64,000 nucleotides of DNA from Chrysopilus asiliformis (lineage: Eukaryota > Arthropoda > Insecta > Diptera > Rhagionidae), in NCBI GenBank assembly GCA_964034945.1, contig OZ035960.1, forward strand, positions 50,781,706 through 50,845,705. The letters are read 5' to 3'. The notes beneath the pieces are model-generated. The model saw only the letters and a program-made list of their open reading frames with translations. It ran no database searches and was not told where the DNA came from. A program made the position numbers and the translations under genes. How positions within the stretch are numbered: the stretch's first letter is position 1; every line of letters begins with the position of its first letter. Of this stretch, positions 1-14,460 are shown piece by piece.

Positions 1-2759
<2,759 letters not shown>

Positions 2760-3128
2760 GAAATGGCTTCATTTGGTCCACCACCGCCACCAACCCCAAC
2801 GCCTCATCATCAGCAGCAACAACAACAACAACAACAACAACAACAGCAGCAGCAGCATCACCACCCTCACCATCAGCAACAGCCTCCGCCACAGCATATT
2901 CAACAACATTCCCATTCGCACGGACAAAACTCAACTATAAGTGGTAGTCCTGTTGCGGGTGGCGGGACAGGTGGTGCTGCTGCCTACAGACATTCAGTAT
3001 CCGCTGTACATCACGGATATGTCGGTGCCACACCGTCTGCCGCTGCCGCTGCTGCAGCTGCCGCTTCGGTCGCAGGACTCGCAGGACTTCATGATTCCGC
3101 TGGCCTCATGGATATTTCAACTCTGTAA
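2760..3128 (+). CDS. In-frame extension after the SoxN stop (candidate readthrough region)
   Basis: After the TGA at 2757..2759 the SoxN frame stays open for 122 codons to a TAA at 3126..3128. The peptide would have a Pro run, a long Gln run (CAG/CAA), His/Gln and Gly/Ala stretches, then an ordered end (GLAGLHDSAGLMDISTL). Its composition matches the low-complexity activation regions of SoxN. The upstream stop lies at the normal SoxB1 C-terminus, so this is either translated by readthrough, joined by splicing (GTGAGA overlaps the stop and resembles a 5' splice site), or is 3' UTR that stays open because of triplet repeats. It could also start independently at the ATG at 2763, which I consider unlikely. 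Confidence 0.45.
   Translation, partial: EMASFGPPPPPTPTPHHQQQQQQQQQQQQQQQHHHPHHQQQPPPQHIQQHSHSHGQNSTISGSPVAGGGTGGAAAYRHSVSAVHHGYVGATPSAAAAAAAAASVAGLAGLHDSAGLMDISTL
2807..2856 (+). repeat. CAG/CAA triplet repeat
   Basis: A run of mixed CAG and CAA triplets followed by CAT/CAC lies just past the SoxN stop. Read in the SoxN frame it gives poly-Gln then His. Mixed CAG/CAA use is typical of translated Gln tracts, but the same pattern occurs in untranslated repeats. Confidence 0.8.
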
Positions 3129-4756
3129 AAATTAGCCTCGATATTCTCATCTGGACGTTTTCCCTCATCATTTTCTTCATCCTAGGTTCGTTTTTCACAT
3201 AAAATAATAGTTTTTAGTTAACAAAGTCACTGACAAAATGAATTACAAACAATTGAATAAGTGTGTGATAAGCAATACCCATTCAAAAGGATTTTTCTTT
3301 AAATTAAGAAATTCAATTCACTATTAAGGAAGAATGAATGTCATCAAATTTAACCTGAATTATTTTTTTTGTTATTATTATCGAAATTGAATGTTTTTTG
3401 ATTTTCCAAACTTCTACCATTTAAAATTTGTTTACGAATCTCGAAGAGTGTTCAAAAATCATGAAGAATTTTGGTGTTTTCGTCCCCCGAGAAAAATCTG
3501 ATGAAAGCAAAGATAAACGAGAAAAAAAACCTAAAGACCCAGTGAAATTTGAGATGCTCTCGCTTATAGCTTATAGCACAACTAACAAAATTTTCGGTAA
3601 GGTAACTCGTTTTTCTGCTTCCACTCGAGCATGTTTTCAATATTTTTATTTTTCAAACATATTTATCTTGTTAATATTACTATCGTTTTTCTGCTGTTTG
3701 TTGTTGCTGCCATTATTATTGGCAATGGTTGATCATCAGCCATCATCATAATCTTACGATCATCATCTCATAATAACTTTTAGCAACTTGCTTCGATCAA
3801 TATCAGTAGACGATCGTCCGCGTCGCGATGATGCAAGAAGATAAACGAAAATATCACTAAAAATCTCTGTTTTCTTACCTAATTTCGAATTTTTATTATT
3901 TTTATTATACACAAATATTTTTTTTTTCTATTTTCATCTCGTTTTCTCATCGAATAAATGAAATTCTAGAAAGGCTGGTCACCTTTATTTTTATTTTTGT
4001 TGTTATTTTAGTATCAACATTTAAAGGCTCTTTAAAGATCATCATCTTATTAAATATAAAACAGACAAATAAAAAATAAATAAATTGGGCTTGTCGTACG
4101 TCTCGACTGGTATTTATTTATAGTTTGGGATAAAGAATTTAAATTCGGGATTCGTTATCAATTATATTGGTGTGGCAAAATTTTCTGCATTATCAGAATT
4201 TGTATTTAGTAACCGCCCAATATTATTTTGAATTTTTAAAATTTGTTACGAAATGCCAATTCAGATTTTGAATAGATTTTTTGATCAGTAAAATTTTACA
4301 TGCAGTCACGATCAATTTTGCCAATACATTTCTATGTAATCCAATAAAAAAATGATAAATAAAAATTAATGTTTCAAAAGATAAATCGCAACATTAGCTA
4401 TGTTTAAATAGTTTTCAATCTATCACCAGAAAAATTAATTTCTATCGTGAAAAATTGATTATGGTTCAGATCTTCTAAACTGTTGATCAGTTTATTACAA
4501 GAATTCTTACCATTAGTCCAGATCTCGATTGTTCCCTGGCGATTGGGATTCAACTGGAGTGAATAGTTGTATTTATTTTGAATTGAATTTAAAAAAAAAT
4601 ATGGCAATCTTTGACCTCTTGAAATTTTTTTATAAACAGATATAAAAAATCTTTTTGAATTTTTCATATTCTTCTTTTTTGTATTACCAAAATATGAAAG
4701 GCGATATAATTTAACGTTTTTGCTGCAATTTGACGGATTTGCAAAAAAAAGACTAA
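3129..4756. other. 3' flank of SoxN, no further gene
   Basis: AT-rich DNA, probably including the SoxN 3' UTR. Possible poly(A) signals are AATAAA at 3953..3958 and a cluster of AATAAA-like sequences around 4060..4085; neither is decisive. The small open frames here (for example 3428..3751) have no recognisable motif. Confidence 0.4.
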
Positions 4757-4920
4757 CGCCCGCCGTACACTTGAGCTAAGTTAGCTCAGCTATGTACTTG
4801 TTTAGGACTTAACGTGACGTGTTTCGTCACGTATCAAAGTGAGGATAATATGAACCGCTAAACGTCCACGTCTAAACAGGCACATAGCTGAGCTAACCTA
4901 GCTCAAGTGTACGGCGGGCC
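4757..4920. mobile_element. PIF/Harbinger-type MITE with TAA duplication
   Basis: A 164-bp element with ~40-bp TIRs (GCCCGCCGTACACTTGAGCT at one end, its complement at the other) sits between two TAA copies (4754..4756 and 4921..4923). It has no coding capacity. The 3-bp TWA duplication is the hallmark of PIF/Harbinger elements. Confidence 0.85.
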
Positions 4921-4924
4921 TAAT

Positions 4925-5148
4925 GGCTGTCCAAAAAATTTGTTGCCTCAATTTTCGCCATTTCAAACCGCTGTTACACGCTTTTTCGTCATTTTTTTAT
5001 GAATTTGAATAACGACGTCATAGCACCGCAAACCCTTTCCTCCTCACCTAAAGGTTTTACGTATTTTATGGACATTTGAATAACGACGTCATAGCACCGC
5101 AAACCCTTTCCTCCTCCTCTTAAAGGTTTTACGTATTTTATGGACAGC
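4925..5148. mobile_element. MITE of a GGCTGTCCA-end family with internal tandem duplication
   Basis: The ends are GGCTGTCCA and TGGACAGC, with the sub-terminal phrase ACGTATTTTATGGACAGC. Related ends occur at 8455..8632 and more weakly at 14268 and 45963. Inside, a ~73-bp unit containing ATAACGACGTCATAGCACCG is present twice in tandem (5002..5073 and 5074..5145). Confidence 0.6.
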
Positions 5149-6568
5149 TACTTAGCGGTCACATTGGATAATTTGGAATAATTGAAAAATATTGAGGGCC
5201 CTTAACTTAAAAATATTTTATACACCGATTTGAGACTCGAACGATGTTTTAGAATTATAAATTCCTACTAGTACTTTTAGTGGCATCTATCTGTCATTAT
5301 AAATGTATCTTATTTTCTGGAAAATACGTGCGTGCCATATATTAAAAATGTTATTAGAGATAGCGCGAGGTTTTTTAAATTAAAGTTCGAAAAAAGTTGA
5401 ATTCTTAAAAAGAAGAGATTTTGTCAAGGAATTAAAGGCAAGATTTGAATTTCTTATCGTATTTTCGGTACCGAAAAATTAAAGTTTTCTCTTTTTCTTG
5501 GGTTTATTTTAATAAAATTAAATTTCTTTCCTTCTAAAAACTTGGTTTATTTTAACCAAATTAAATTTCTTTCCTTCTAAAAACTTGCTACTGGAATTTA
5601 TCTTTAAAACGACAAACAAAAGATTTAAGCGACAAACCTTACTTTTTGTTTTTGATTTTTTTTCGGCAGAGCATCGAAAATCACTTGCAAAAAAGTGCGA
5701 AAAATTTCAGTAACACCAAAATTCATGGTTTAAACCATTCAACATTTAATAAATCATACATTCTCCCTTAATTAAATTAAAATAAAAACCGCTGAGAGAA
5801 ATTCATTTTGTAAATAATTAAAATCATTTATCAAAAAAAAAAACAATCTTAGATAAATATTCATGGAAACCACGAAAACACACATAAAATACGAAGTTTT
5901 TTTTTCGTTTTACAAGTTTTAACTATAGAAATATATTGAATTAAGAAAAAGAGTACATTTTATCACTTGTAAAATCACTATAAAAAAGACAACAAAAAAA
6001 AATACTAAGAAGTTAAAGAAGTAAGAAAACCAGAACGACTGATTTCAATTTTTACGAAAAATTGGGTTAAAACTTGTTAAACTTTTTAATATTATTATTA
6101 ATTATTTTTAATTATTATAAATTTGTGTAAGGAAGAATGATTGTACTTGGTTATAAGTCATCACTGCTAGGATTTACTAATTTGATTAAGTGACAAACAG
6201 CCAGTGCTCATAAAATTAAAAAGAAATATACAGAAGTGAAAGAAAACAAATAAAGTGTAATGATATTAGAGAAAATATTTTTTTTTCTAAAGAATCATCA
6301 AATGTACATAAATTCCCACTCTATAAATATTATACATACATCTTTTAATGATAAGCAAAATTATTTTAGTTCTAATTGCGATGGTAATACAAAAAATCGA
6401 AATAGTTGCAAATTACGAAAAAACAAAATCACAGAGAAAAATAAAATTATAATGAACAGGTTTTCACAAAGCTGTATGGCTTTTTATAAAAATAAAAAAA
6501 AGAATAAATAAATAAATTGCATTTGATTATCTAAGAACGAAATGCATTTGTTCAGAAAGTTTTCAAAA
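5149..6568. other. AT-rich intergenic DNA
   Basis: No gene, RNA or bounded element is seen. There is a short local duplication of a TTAAATTTCTTTCCTTCTAA phrase around 5518..5582. The open frame at 6260..6511 is Lys/Asn-rich from base composition alone. Confidence 0.5.
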
Positions 6569-6776
6569 TTTAGAACTTCTAAGAGTTTTCAGAATTTAGA
6601 ACTTCTAAGAGTTCTCAGAATTTAGAACTTCTAAGAGTTCTCACAATTTAGAACTTCTAAGAGTTCTCACAATTTAGAACTTCTAAGAGTTCTCACAATT
6701 TAGAACTTCTAAGAGTTTTCAGAATTTAGAACTTCTAAGAGTTCTCACAATTTAGAACTTCTAAAAATTCTCAGGA
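6569..6776. repeat. 26-bp minisatellite, about 8 copies
   Basis: The unit is close to TTTAGAACTTCTAAGAGTTC plus six further bases (TCACAA or TCAGAA). Each unit contains the inverted half-sites AGAACT and AGTTCT separated by six bases. The copies differ by only a few substitutions, so the array is fairly young. Confidence 0.9.
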
Positions 6777-8454
6777 TTTTTCAAGTCGGTGAAAAACATA
6801 AATGATAAACATTTAAAATTTCCGGAAGCCAAAGAAAAGCTTTTTTTGCAGAGTTTTTGGGAAAATCAAAAACAAAAATGTTGTTTGAATCAAATTATGA
6901 AATTTTTTTTAATGAAAAATTCTTTTTTCAGTTAGAAAGCTTCAGATAAAAAAGAACCTAAATTTAAATAGAATTTAAACAACATTTTCTAAAAATTACG
7001 ACCGATTTTTTCACAGACTTTGCTTTGAACATTCTTTAATTGATTCTTTTAATGCTTCGAGTTTAAAAATTTTGAAATTTGATACTTTTGTTCGGAAAAT
7101 TTCTTGCGATGTCTGTAAAATTCAAGAAATTGATAATTAATAAACCGAATTTTCTTATATTATTCCGAAATAATTTTCTTTAAAAAACGACTATCAAAAA
7201 TTCAATTCTTACACACAACATTCCTTGCTAGTCTCACATTTTGGTGTTGTTTGAAACACTGGAATTGAATTCAATGCATTTTGCTCGAAGATAATCTAAA
7301 ATTTACTGTAAATTTTTAAAGTAATCTAAAATGAAAATAAAAAAAAAACCGTAAATCATGAATGAAAATAAAAAAAAACATTTTGTAAAATCTTAAAAAA
7401 ACGTTGTTTAGTTTTATTTAAAATAATCATGGAGAAGATATTTTAGTTACTATTTTTATGTGTAAATTTTCTCAATCTCTTTCATCACAAAAAAATAATT
7501 AAGAAAAAATGTAAAAAAACAAAAAAAAACTGGAAAAATGTTATCAATATGTGATGGTAAATAATAAATTTAATAAATTTGAAATAAGAAATATGAAATA
7601 ATTTTAAAATGAGAAAGAAAAAAAAAATTTAACAAAAAACAGATGAAAGAGATTTTGAAAAACAATTCAAGGAAAAAAGGATGTTATAAGAACAAAACAC
7701 AAATTCAATAAAATAATTATTAAAGTAATTATTTAATAACTAAATATTTAAAAAAAAAAACAAATTGATTATACGAAATACGAATTATTAATTCTTATTA
7801 TAATTATTATTACGATTTAATTATAGTATTCAGATGGACATTATATATAACAGATGACAGAAAAAAGATAAAATGAATGAATAAATAAATTAATAAAATG
7901 AATTAGAATTATTAATTAATTATAAAATGAATATAAATGCATAAAAAAAATACTTTGTCAAAACGAGAAATGAATTAATGGAAATTCAGTTGAAGTAAAG
8001 TGGATGAAACGGCAAAAAAAACACAAAAATAAAAATTTAAAAATAAAATATTTTTTTGTAAAATTTGTTTTTATTTGTTTTTACAAAACAATCATTTTAT
8101 GTTGATAATAATTAAGTATAGTATACATGAATACAATTAAATGGATGACTATATATATACATATATGAATGGAAAATGCAAAAGGAAATGCTCTATTATT
8201 TTATAAAATCATTTTTGTTTTTTTTATACATATTTCTTTGTAAAATTTACGAAAATTAAATATTTTTTTTTATATTATTATTTTTTTATCAAGTCCATTC
8301 AATAAAGAAATTAAGATATTTTATTTTGTAATTAATTTAATGAAAATGAGAAATTGTGTAAATATATTATTTTATAATTATTTTCGAAATACGAATTTTT
8401 ATTTTAATGTTACTATTTTTTTTACTTTTTTTGTTTAAACTTGAAGATATTTTA
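6777..8454. other. Very AT-rich intergenic DNA
   Basis: Long A and T runs, with no gene or bounded element. Nothing beyond composition is visible. Confidence 0.5.
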
Positions 8455-8632
8455 GGGACTGTCTCTGAAATATGTCACGCTAATTTTAGACTTTTCGGAC
8501 CTCCTTCCAATTTTAAACTTTTTGGACCACCGTCACAGATTTTCGCGTTTTCGTATGAAATTTAATACCACCCTCACATTATCGAAGACCCCTCTCCTAT
8601 ATAAATGTGTGATGTATTTTATGGTCAGCTCC
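8455..8632. mobile_element. MITE related to the GGCTGTCCA-end family
   Basis: One end is GGACTGTCTCTGAAATATGT and the other is GATGTATTTTATGGTCAGCT. These are imperfect inverted repeats about 178 bp apart. The interior phrase on a pyrimidine-rich background (TTTTGGACC, CCACCGTCAC) recurs in the partial copy at 14268..14460. Confidence 0.5.
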
Positions 8633-9407
<775 letters not shown>

Positions 9408-9527
9408 GGTTTTTAGTCTTGGCCTGCCGCAATGTCTCTTGCCAGGGATCCCGGTCACGTGCCGATGTCCTCCAGTTTTGCATCCCACTTCTCTTCAATT
9501 CTCTTCGTCGAATTATCACTTGACTTA
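9408..9527 (-). pseudogene. Non-LTR retrotransposon, C-terminal fragment
   Basis: On the minus strand the sequence encodes MQNWRTSARDRDPW followed by a degenerate tail, matching MQNWRTSARDRDLW in the longer copy at 46140..47335 and LQNRRTSARDR at 36572..36672. This is the end of the endonuclease/reverse-transcriptase polyprotein. Only about 35 codons remain before the MITE at 9528. Confidence 0.75.
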
Positions 9528-10064
9528 AGGCTAAAATACAATTGGCCCAACACAACATTTACGACGGCAGATTACGGCGGTAATGTCGCCCTCCATATAC
9601 AATTGCGCACACTTTGTTGTTCTAAAAGCAATTTGCTTTTCACAGATAAAACTTTTCATTCGCGCACGCACTCAATTATTTGTACTTCGAAATTCATTTT
9701 TTCATTCCTTGGTCTTGATTATTCTTTATTTCTTTCATTTGAATTTTGACAGTCAGTGAGCTACATATAACATTTTTTGTACCCAATTATCATACAATCT
9801 AAGCAACACAGCATACGAACTATATTTCCTAACACTTGCTTTAATTGAAGAAATTTAGATTTTATGGCATCCCCATAAGATTTCCTTTTGCATCAACCAC
9901 CAAATTTTGTAGGCGAGCTGCCGACAAAAGTTAAATTCGATTGAACTTTTTACGGCTGCAAAGTTGGTCGGATTGATTGTATTTAGAAGCATAGAATCCT
10001 ATGAGTTTAAAATCTGAAATGTCGCCGTAAATGTTGTGTTGGCCCACCAATTGTATTTTGGGCT
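9528..10064. mobile_element. PIF/Harbinger-type MITE with TTA duplication
   Basis: The TIRs begin AGGCTAAAATACAATTGG (left) and AGCCCAAAATACAATTGG (right, complement) and continue through CCAACACAACATTTACG. TTA flanks both ends (9525..9527 and 10065..10067). The 537-bp interior shows no coding sequence. The element abuts the retrotransposon fragment on its left. Confidence 0.85.
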
Positions 10065-10364
10065 TTAATTTTCCCCCAAAAGTGTAAAACTTGAAAACCC
10101 ATTTGACCGATTCTGTTGAAAATTTGATTCATTTCTTCTTAGACAAAGAGAGTATTTTAATTTTTTCTTCTGTAATTTTGTTTTGTTTGTTTTGTTGGAA
10201 AGTAACAACAAATAAAATTTGAATACGCCCTTTACCTCAGAAGAAGCAGTTCAAAGTTTTATCTAAATCCTCCAATTGGTTGATAAAATAGAAACTCGTT
10301 GAAAACTTTTGATCATTTCCTATATTTTAAGAACATTATAATTTAAAACATAACAAAAGCTATA
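10065..10364. other. Unassigned intergenic DNA
   Basis: Nothing recognisable in this ~300-base stretch. Confidence 0.4.
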
Positions 10365-10491
10365 GGCCCTATCACAGAATCCGATACGAATGGTTCGGAT
10401 CGTAAACTCAATGTTGTAGTTAGTGTTTTATACCAACAACAATATTGAGTTTACGATCCGACCCATTCGTATCGGATTCTGTGATAGGGCC
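10365..10491. mobile_element. Foldback MITE with GGCCCTATCACAG ends
   Basis: Two ~55-bp arms starting GGCCCTATCACAGAATCCGA are nearly perfect inverted copies with a ~15-bp centre. The 127-bp element could fold into one hairpin. Its ends resemble those of the larger element at 59138..59816 (GGCCCGATTCCAGAATCCG). The flanks are TA-rich (TATA and TTATA), so a TA duplication is likely. Confidence 0.75.
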
Positions 10492-10499
10492 TTATACTT

Positions 10500-11008
10500 G
10501 CCAATCTGGCAATTATTGAAAACCCGTATGGTGATATGGCATTGTTCGAAGTTTAAGTGAACGGCGAACAGTTGTATCAAAATTCCAGTTTAAAGTCAAA
10601 CTCTCTAATTAGATTTTTTTTAAATTTATTCCAATCGGATTTTGATGTAAGGGAGTTTTATGTAGAATCATATCCTAAATAACTTTTGTCCTTGCACTTT
10701 TTTGATAAGTTGCACAATTTTTGAGATATTCGCAAAAAAGTTTTTCGTTCGTGGCCCATTTCTGCCCATTAACGAACTTAGCCTTGTATTTTACGAAAAA
10801 CGAATCTGCGTAAAATTTCAAGTCTCTAGCTCAATCCGTGCGCCCACAATCCGCGCCACAGACGGACGGACATGCAAAATTCAATTTTTTTTATCATTCT
10901 AAACACACTGGTGTAATTCATTTTTTTGTGTGATGACGGGATCTTGGCGTTACAAACGGTAAGGCAATCTTAATATACCCTTTGGTTTCACCATACGGGT
11001 ATAAAAAA
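10500..11008 (-). repeat. Dispersed repeat family A (minus orientation)
   Basis: On the minus strand it begins TATACCCGTATGGTGAAACC, passes through GTAACGCCAAGATCCCG, a TGTCCGTCCGTCTGT phrase and CTTGAAATTTTACGCAG, and ends near the CAAAATCCGATTGGAATAAA phrase. The same order occurs at 53798..54240 (+), and the CCGTCCGTCTGT-to-CATCAAAATTCG part at 42165..43055 (+). It is non-coding; layout is reminiscent of DINE-type repeats of flies, but the class is not established. Confidence 0.7.
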
Positions 11009-11549
11009 CAGAATCTTAAAACCTACATATTTTGTTTGAATTTTCAGCACTTGCAGTTTTTGCTTTTGAATTGATCCAACAGCATATTTGTCCAATTTTC
11101 ATTCCATATAAAAGAAATTTGCACCCCATTTTTATTGAAATTTATGTGTGTCAATGTCAATCCAATATTTAGGTAATTAATAAGTAATTGATAGATAAAA
11201 GATGAAAAGGATTCCGACATTTAGAATTAAAACTACTTGACGTATTTGGCTCTTTTAAAATTTCCGCTTTTGATAAAATCGAAAGTAAAGCGAAATTCCA
11301 GAATGATAACCTTTAAATATTCGGCACCCTTTAAATAAGTAGTTAGCTAATTAATCAAAGGCGGTATTATGCGCCAAATGGTCGTCTTTAATTTCCATAT
11401 TGAATTAAAATATGTCAAAAAACATTTGTTGTTTATTCAATCTGACCAAATTTTACAAATTTACTTCATTACACGTAACTTCAATGTCACGATGCGGTGT
11501 TAATGGCAATGTGGGAGATCAAATGTTAATTGAATGTTATTCAGTTTTT
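11009..11549. other. Unassigned AT-rich DNA
   Basis: No gene or bounded element recognised. Confidence 0.4.
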
Positions 11550-11664
11550 ACTTTCTTCTACGGAGTATAATAAAGTATTGTATTCATGAAAAATTTCGAC
11601 CTCTTAATTTTGCCTAAAAAACAATTCCCGATCATTCCTGAGTCGATTGGAGTCATATTTAAAA
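11550..11664 (+). repeat. Dispersed repeat family B, left part
   Basis: The phrase ACTTTCTTCT...AAAGTATTGTATTCATG matches 36163..36210 and, more loosely, 49677..49720. In all three copies a pyrimidine microsatellite follows roughly 90-130 bp downstream. No coding capacity is seen. Confidence 0.6.
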
Positions 11665-11853
11665 AATGTCTTTCTGTCTGTCAGTCTGTCAGTCTGTCTG
11701 TCAGTCTGTCTGTCAGTCTGTCTGTCAGTCTGTCTGTCAGTCTGTCTGTCAGTCTGTCTGTCAGTCTGTCTGTCAGTCTGTCTGTCAGTCTGTCTGTCAG
11801 TCTGTCTGTCAGTCTGTCTGTCAGTCTGTCTGTCAGTCTGTCTGTCAGTCTGT
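11665..11853. repeat. (TCTGTCTGTCAG)n 12-bp microsatellite
   Basis: About 15 near-perfect copies of TCTGTCTGTCAG. Because 12 is a multiple of three, several frames stay open (Ser-Val-Ser-Leu, Asp-Arg-Gln-Thr repeats); these are not proteins. Confidence 0.97.
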
Positions 11854-12500
11854 GTACAAGATTTCTCAAAAGCTAATAGAGCTAGCGCCATGAAATTTTA
11901 TAGGCATGTTGGGTCCTGAAATGGGACGATCCTATCAACTTTTGGTGGAAATCCGTTAACCGGAAGTATCCAAAATGGCGGTTTTTCAAAAATCGCAATT
12001 TCGTTTTTCTCGATTTACTCCCAAACTACGCGTTTTTTAGTGGCCTTAAGTATGACAAAACTTGGAGAAAATAAAATTTCCCACACTTTTGTCTTTAGCT
12101 ATAACTCGATATCTCCACCTGTTATCGAGATAAACCGTTATTTCCATAAAAACAGTTTTTTGCGATTATCTCGAAAACTAACGGGTTTTTGCTGACTGAA
12201 TGTATGAAGTGAATTAATGAGAATGGCATTCTGCACAATTTTGTCTTTTACCGTTATCCGTTATCTTTTACCGTTATTGAGATATTTTCATTAATATGTA
12301 AAAAATCATATGTTTGCGAATAATTTGCAAACTAACGGGTTTTCGACAAATCAGTTAAAAGGAGAATTAAAGATGTTAACATTTTCTACATTTTTGCCAT
12401 TTACCGTAAATTGATATCTTTTACAGTTCTCAAGTTATCTCAAATTTTGTATGTTTTTGATATTTTTGAATAAACCAAGAATTTATTGGGAGGTCGTCTT
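11854..12500 (+). repeat. Dispersed repeat family B, right part
   Basis: A continuation after the microsatellite with repeated phrases such as ATTATCTCGAAAACTAACGG and TTATCGAGATAAACCG. Similar 'TCTCGA...CGAGATAA' wording occurs at about 45830..45960. It is non-coding and its right limit is uncertain. Confidence 0.45.
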
Positions 12501-13010
12501 AGGTTGATAACGCGACAGGGCTCTAGCGTAAATTGCGCAGGGTCGTAGATTTTGTAGAAGAAAGTTTTGTGTTGACCACAACTGATATTTTATTTGACAA
12601 TTGACTTTTACTTTTACAAAAAAAAGTTATCAATTAATATTTTAATTATACAAATTGTTTGAAAATTTAAAAAAAAATTCACAGAATTTCTTTAAAGAGT
12701 TACATTTTTGGTTCAACTTAATAGGGGTATTCATGTAACCAGACAAAATATTTTTACGCGGAGTGTTTCATGAACGCTCCCTTTAAATAATTCGTGTAAA
12801 TCGATCAGCTGTTCGGTAGTCTTCTCTCAGCAGCCACAAAATTAGAAATTGAAAATGCCGAGAATTGGTGAAAAATTAAAAGTAATTCAAATATGGAAAC
12901 AAATTGCACAGATAAAATTTATTATGGCGTATTTGACTGGAGTACTCTTTTTGCTCTCGTTTCGAGAACTTGTATCGACTGAGATTTTTGTATCGCTCGA
13001 AAGTCCCTTC
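12501..13010. other. Unassigned intergenic DNA
   Basis: No supported gene. An additional, weaker copy of the hairpin arm next door (AGTACTCTTTTTGCTCTCGT at about 12941) lies at the right end. Confidence 0.4.
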
Positions 13011-13089
13011 GTCTCTTTTGGTGCTCGAAACTAGAGTACTTTGGTCATCGAATAACCAAAGTACTCTAGTTTCGAGCAGCAAAAAGAGA
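13011..13089. repeat. 79-bp hairpin with ~35-bp arms
   Basis: The left arm runs from GTCTCTTTT into TGCTCGAAACTAGAGTACTT, and the right arm is its complement ending AAAAAGAGAC. The inner 24 bp of each arm pair perfectly around a 9-bp loop. It is probably the remnant of a foldback MITE. Confidence 0.8.
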
Positions 13090-13369
13090 CTATTTTGAGT
13101 AATTTGTCGAATATAGTCAGATTTGAATTTCTGCTTTGAGTTTAAAGCTAACAAAATCGTGTCAAATCCAATATGGAAAATTATTTTGTATTAGATTTAT
13201 AGAAATCATCTTCAGCTAGTAAAGAAGAACTTCAGTTGGTCACCAATGTTTTAGGGCAGTGTCAAGTTAAGGAGAAAATCCCAAAATTAATTTTAATTTG
13301 TTTAATTTTAGTGCTTTTATTCCTGCATTTCTTGTTCTTTTAGATATGCTTGACTCCCAAGTAGAGATG
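13090..13369. other. Unassigned intergenic DNA
   Basis: Nothing recognisable. Confidence 0.4.
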
Positions 13370-13377
13370 CTCTAAAT

Positions 13378-13617
13378 CAGGCTTGTCCAACCCGCGCTCA
13401 GGACGTGTTTGAATGTGGCCCAACAAAAACTGACATATTTACAAACTTTATGAATTAATGAAGTTTAAATTACTTAAAATTGTTAACTAAGTATGTATAT
13501 ATTCTACGTTTTTTTACTAATCAGCTATCTTTAGGGTTAGTATATTTTATTTATGGCCCAATACAACTCGTCTTCTTCCAATATGGACCACGAAAGCTAA
13601 ACGGCTGGACACCTCTG
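13378..13617. mobile_element. Short hAT-type MITE with 8-bp duplication
   Basis: The ends are CAGGCTTGTCCAACC and (complement) CAGAGGTGTCCAGCC, giving an imperfect CAGnnnTGTCCA TIR. The flanking 8-mers CTCTAAAT (13370..13377) and CTCTAAAC (13618..13625) agree at 7 of 8 bases. An 8-bp duplication and CAG ends are characteristic of hAT elements. Confidence 0.8.
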
Positions 13618-14267
13618 CTCTAAACCTTTAATAGATTCCCTTGTTCTACTTTGCGACAGAGGTTGCTCTGAATCTGCCACATGAATTCGTCATTAGCATT
13701 GCAGCTGAGATTCACAATTTCTCGAAATCTCCGTATGTGACGTTTGTGCAATTTCACGAGATTGTTTGCACATCAAATCGTCGTGTAAACCTACAAGGGT
13801 CGCGTAAACGATTTTCCTTGCAAATTTTGATAATTCGTTTAGTTTATCTATAAGGTAGTAAATTTAAGACGAGGTATATCTGCGATTCCATGAATCCCCT
13901 TAATATTTTAAGTTAATTTTATGGAATACAGTGTTTTTCTATTGTATATTTTTGGTTCTCAGTACTTGAAGCTGTTTTCTTATAAGAGCAAATTTCCCAT
14001 TTTTCAGTTCACATGCGTCTTTGCACTCATTCCTTGAATTCTAACTGACGAAAGATTTGGGTTTTTAGCTGACGAACGACTTGAAATTTGGCACATGTTT
14101 TTAATTTTTTCGTAAAATAGGTATTGGTTTAAATTTGGTAAAATAGGTATGTAAAAGAAATGAATATTTAATTATTTAAAATAGATTATAAAATAGTAGG
14201 TACAGTTAAAGTGCAGGCATCCCTCGATTTAATAGGCATTGATATACAACGTTACGACATAAAAATG
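13618..14267. other. Unassigned intergenic DNA
   Basis: No gene or bounded element. The open frame at 13641..13853 has no recognisable motif. Confidence 0.4.
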
Positions 14268-14460
14268 TTTAAGACGTCACGCTAATTTGAGGCTTTTTGG
14301 ACCCACTTTCCCCAATTATAATGGTTTTTCACGATTTCTTATTTGTTTGGATTTTAGAACCGCCCTCACAATACCGCAGCCTAACCCAACCTCGCCCGCC
14401 TACCCCTCTCTCCTTCCCAACACCGTTTTGAAAGAGTGTGAACTTTTTTGCACAGCCCCT
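14268..14460. mobile_element. Partial copy of the 8455-type MITE
   Basis: GACGTCACGCTAATTTGAGG and the following TTTTGGACC..CCACTTTCCCC pyrimidine-rich wording parallel 8476..8600. The terminal inverted repeats are not preserved. Confidence 0.4.

Noticed and set aside
6569..6776. Minisatellite as heat-shock elements or hormone-response elements
   Set aside because: GAA/TTC spacing is one base rather than two, and the AGAACT halves are six rather than three bases apart.
11665..11853. CRISPR-like array
   Set aside because: Contiguous tandem repeat with no spacers, in eukaryotic DNA.
11586..11919. Six-frame long ORFs (Ser-Val-Cys-Leu, Asp-Arg-Gln-Thr repeats)
   Set aside because: A 12-bp microsatellite keeps several frames open; no protein features.
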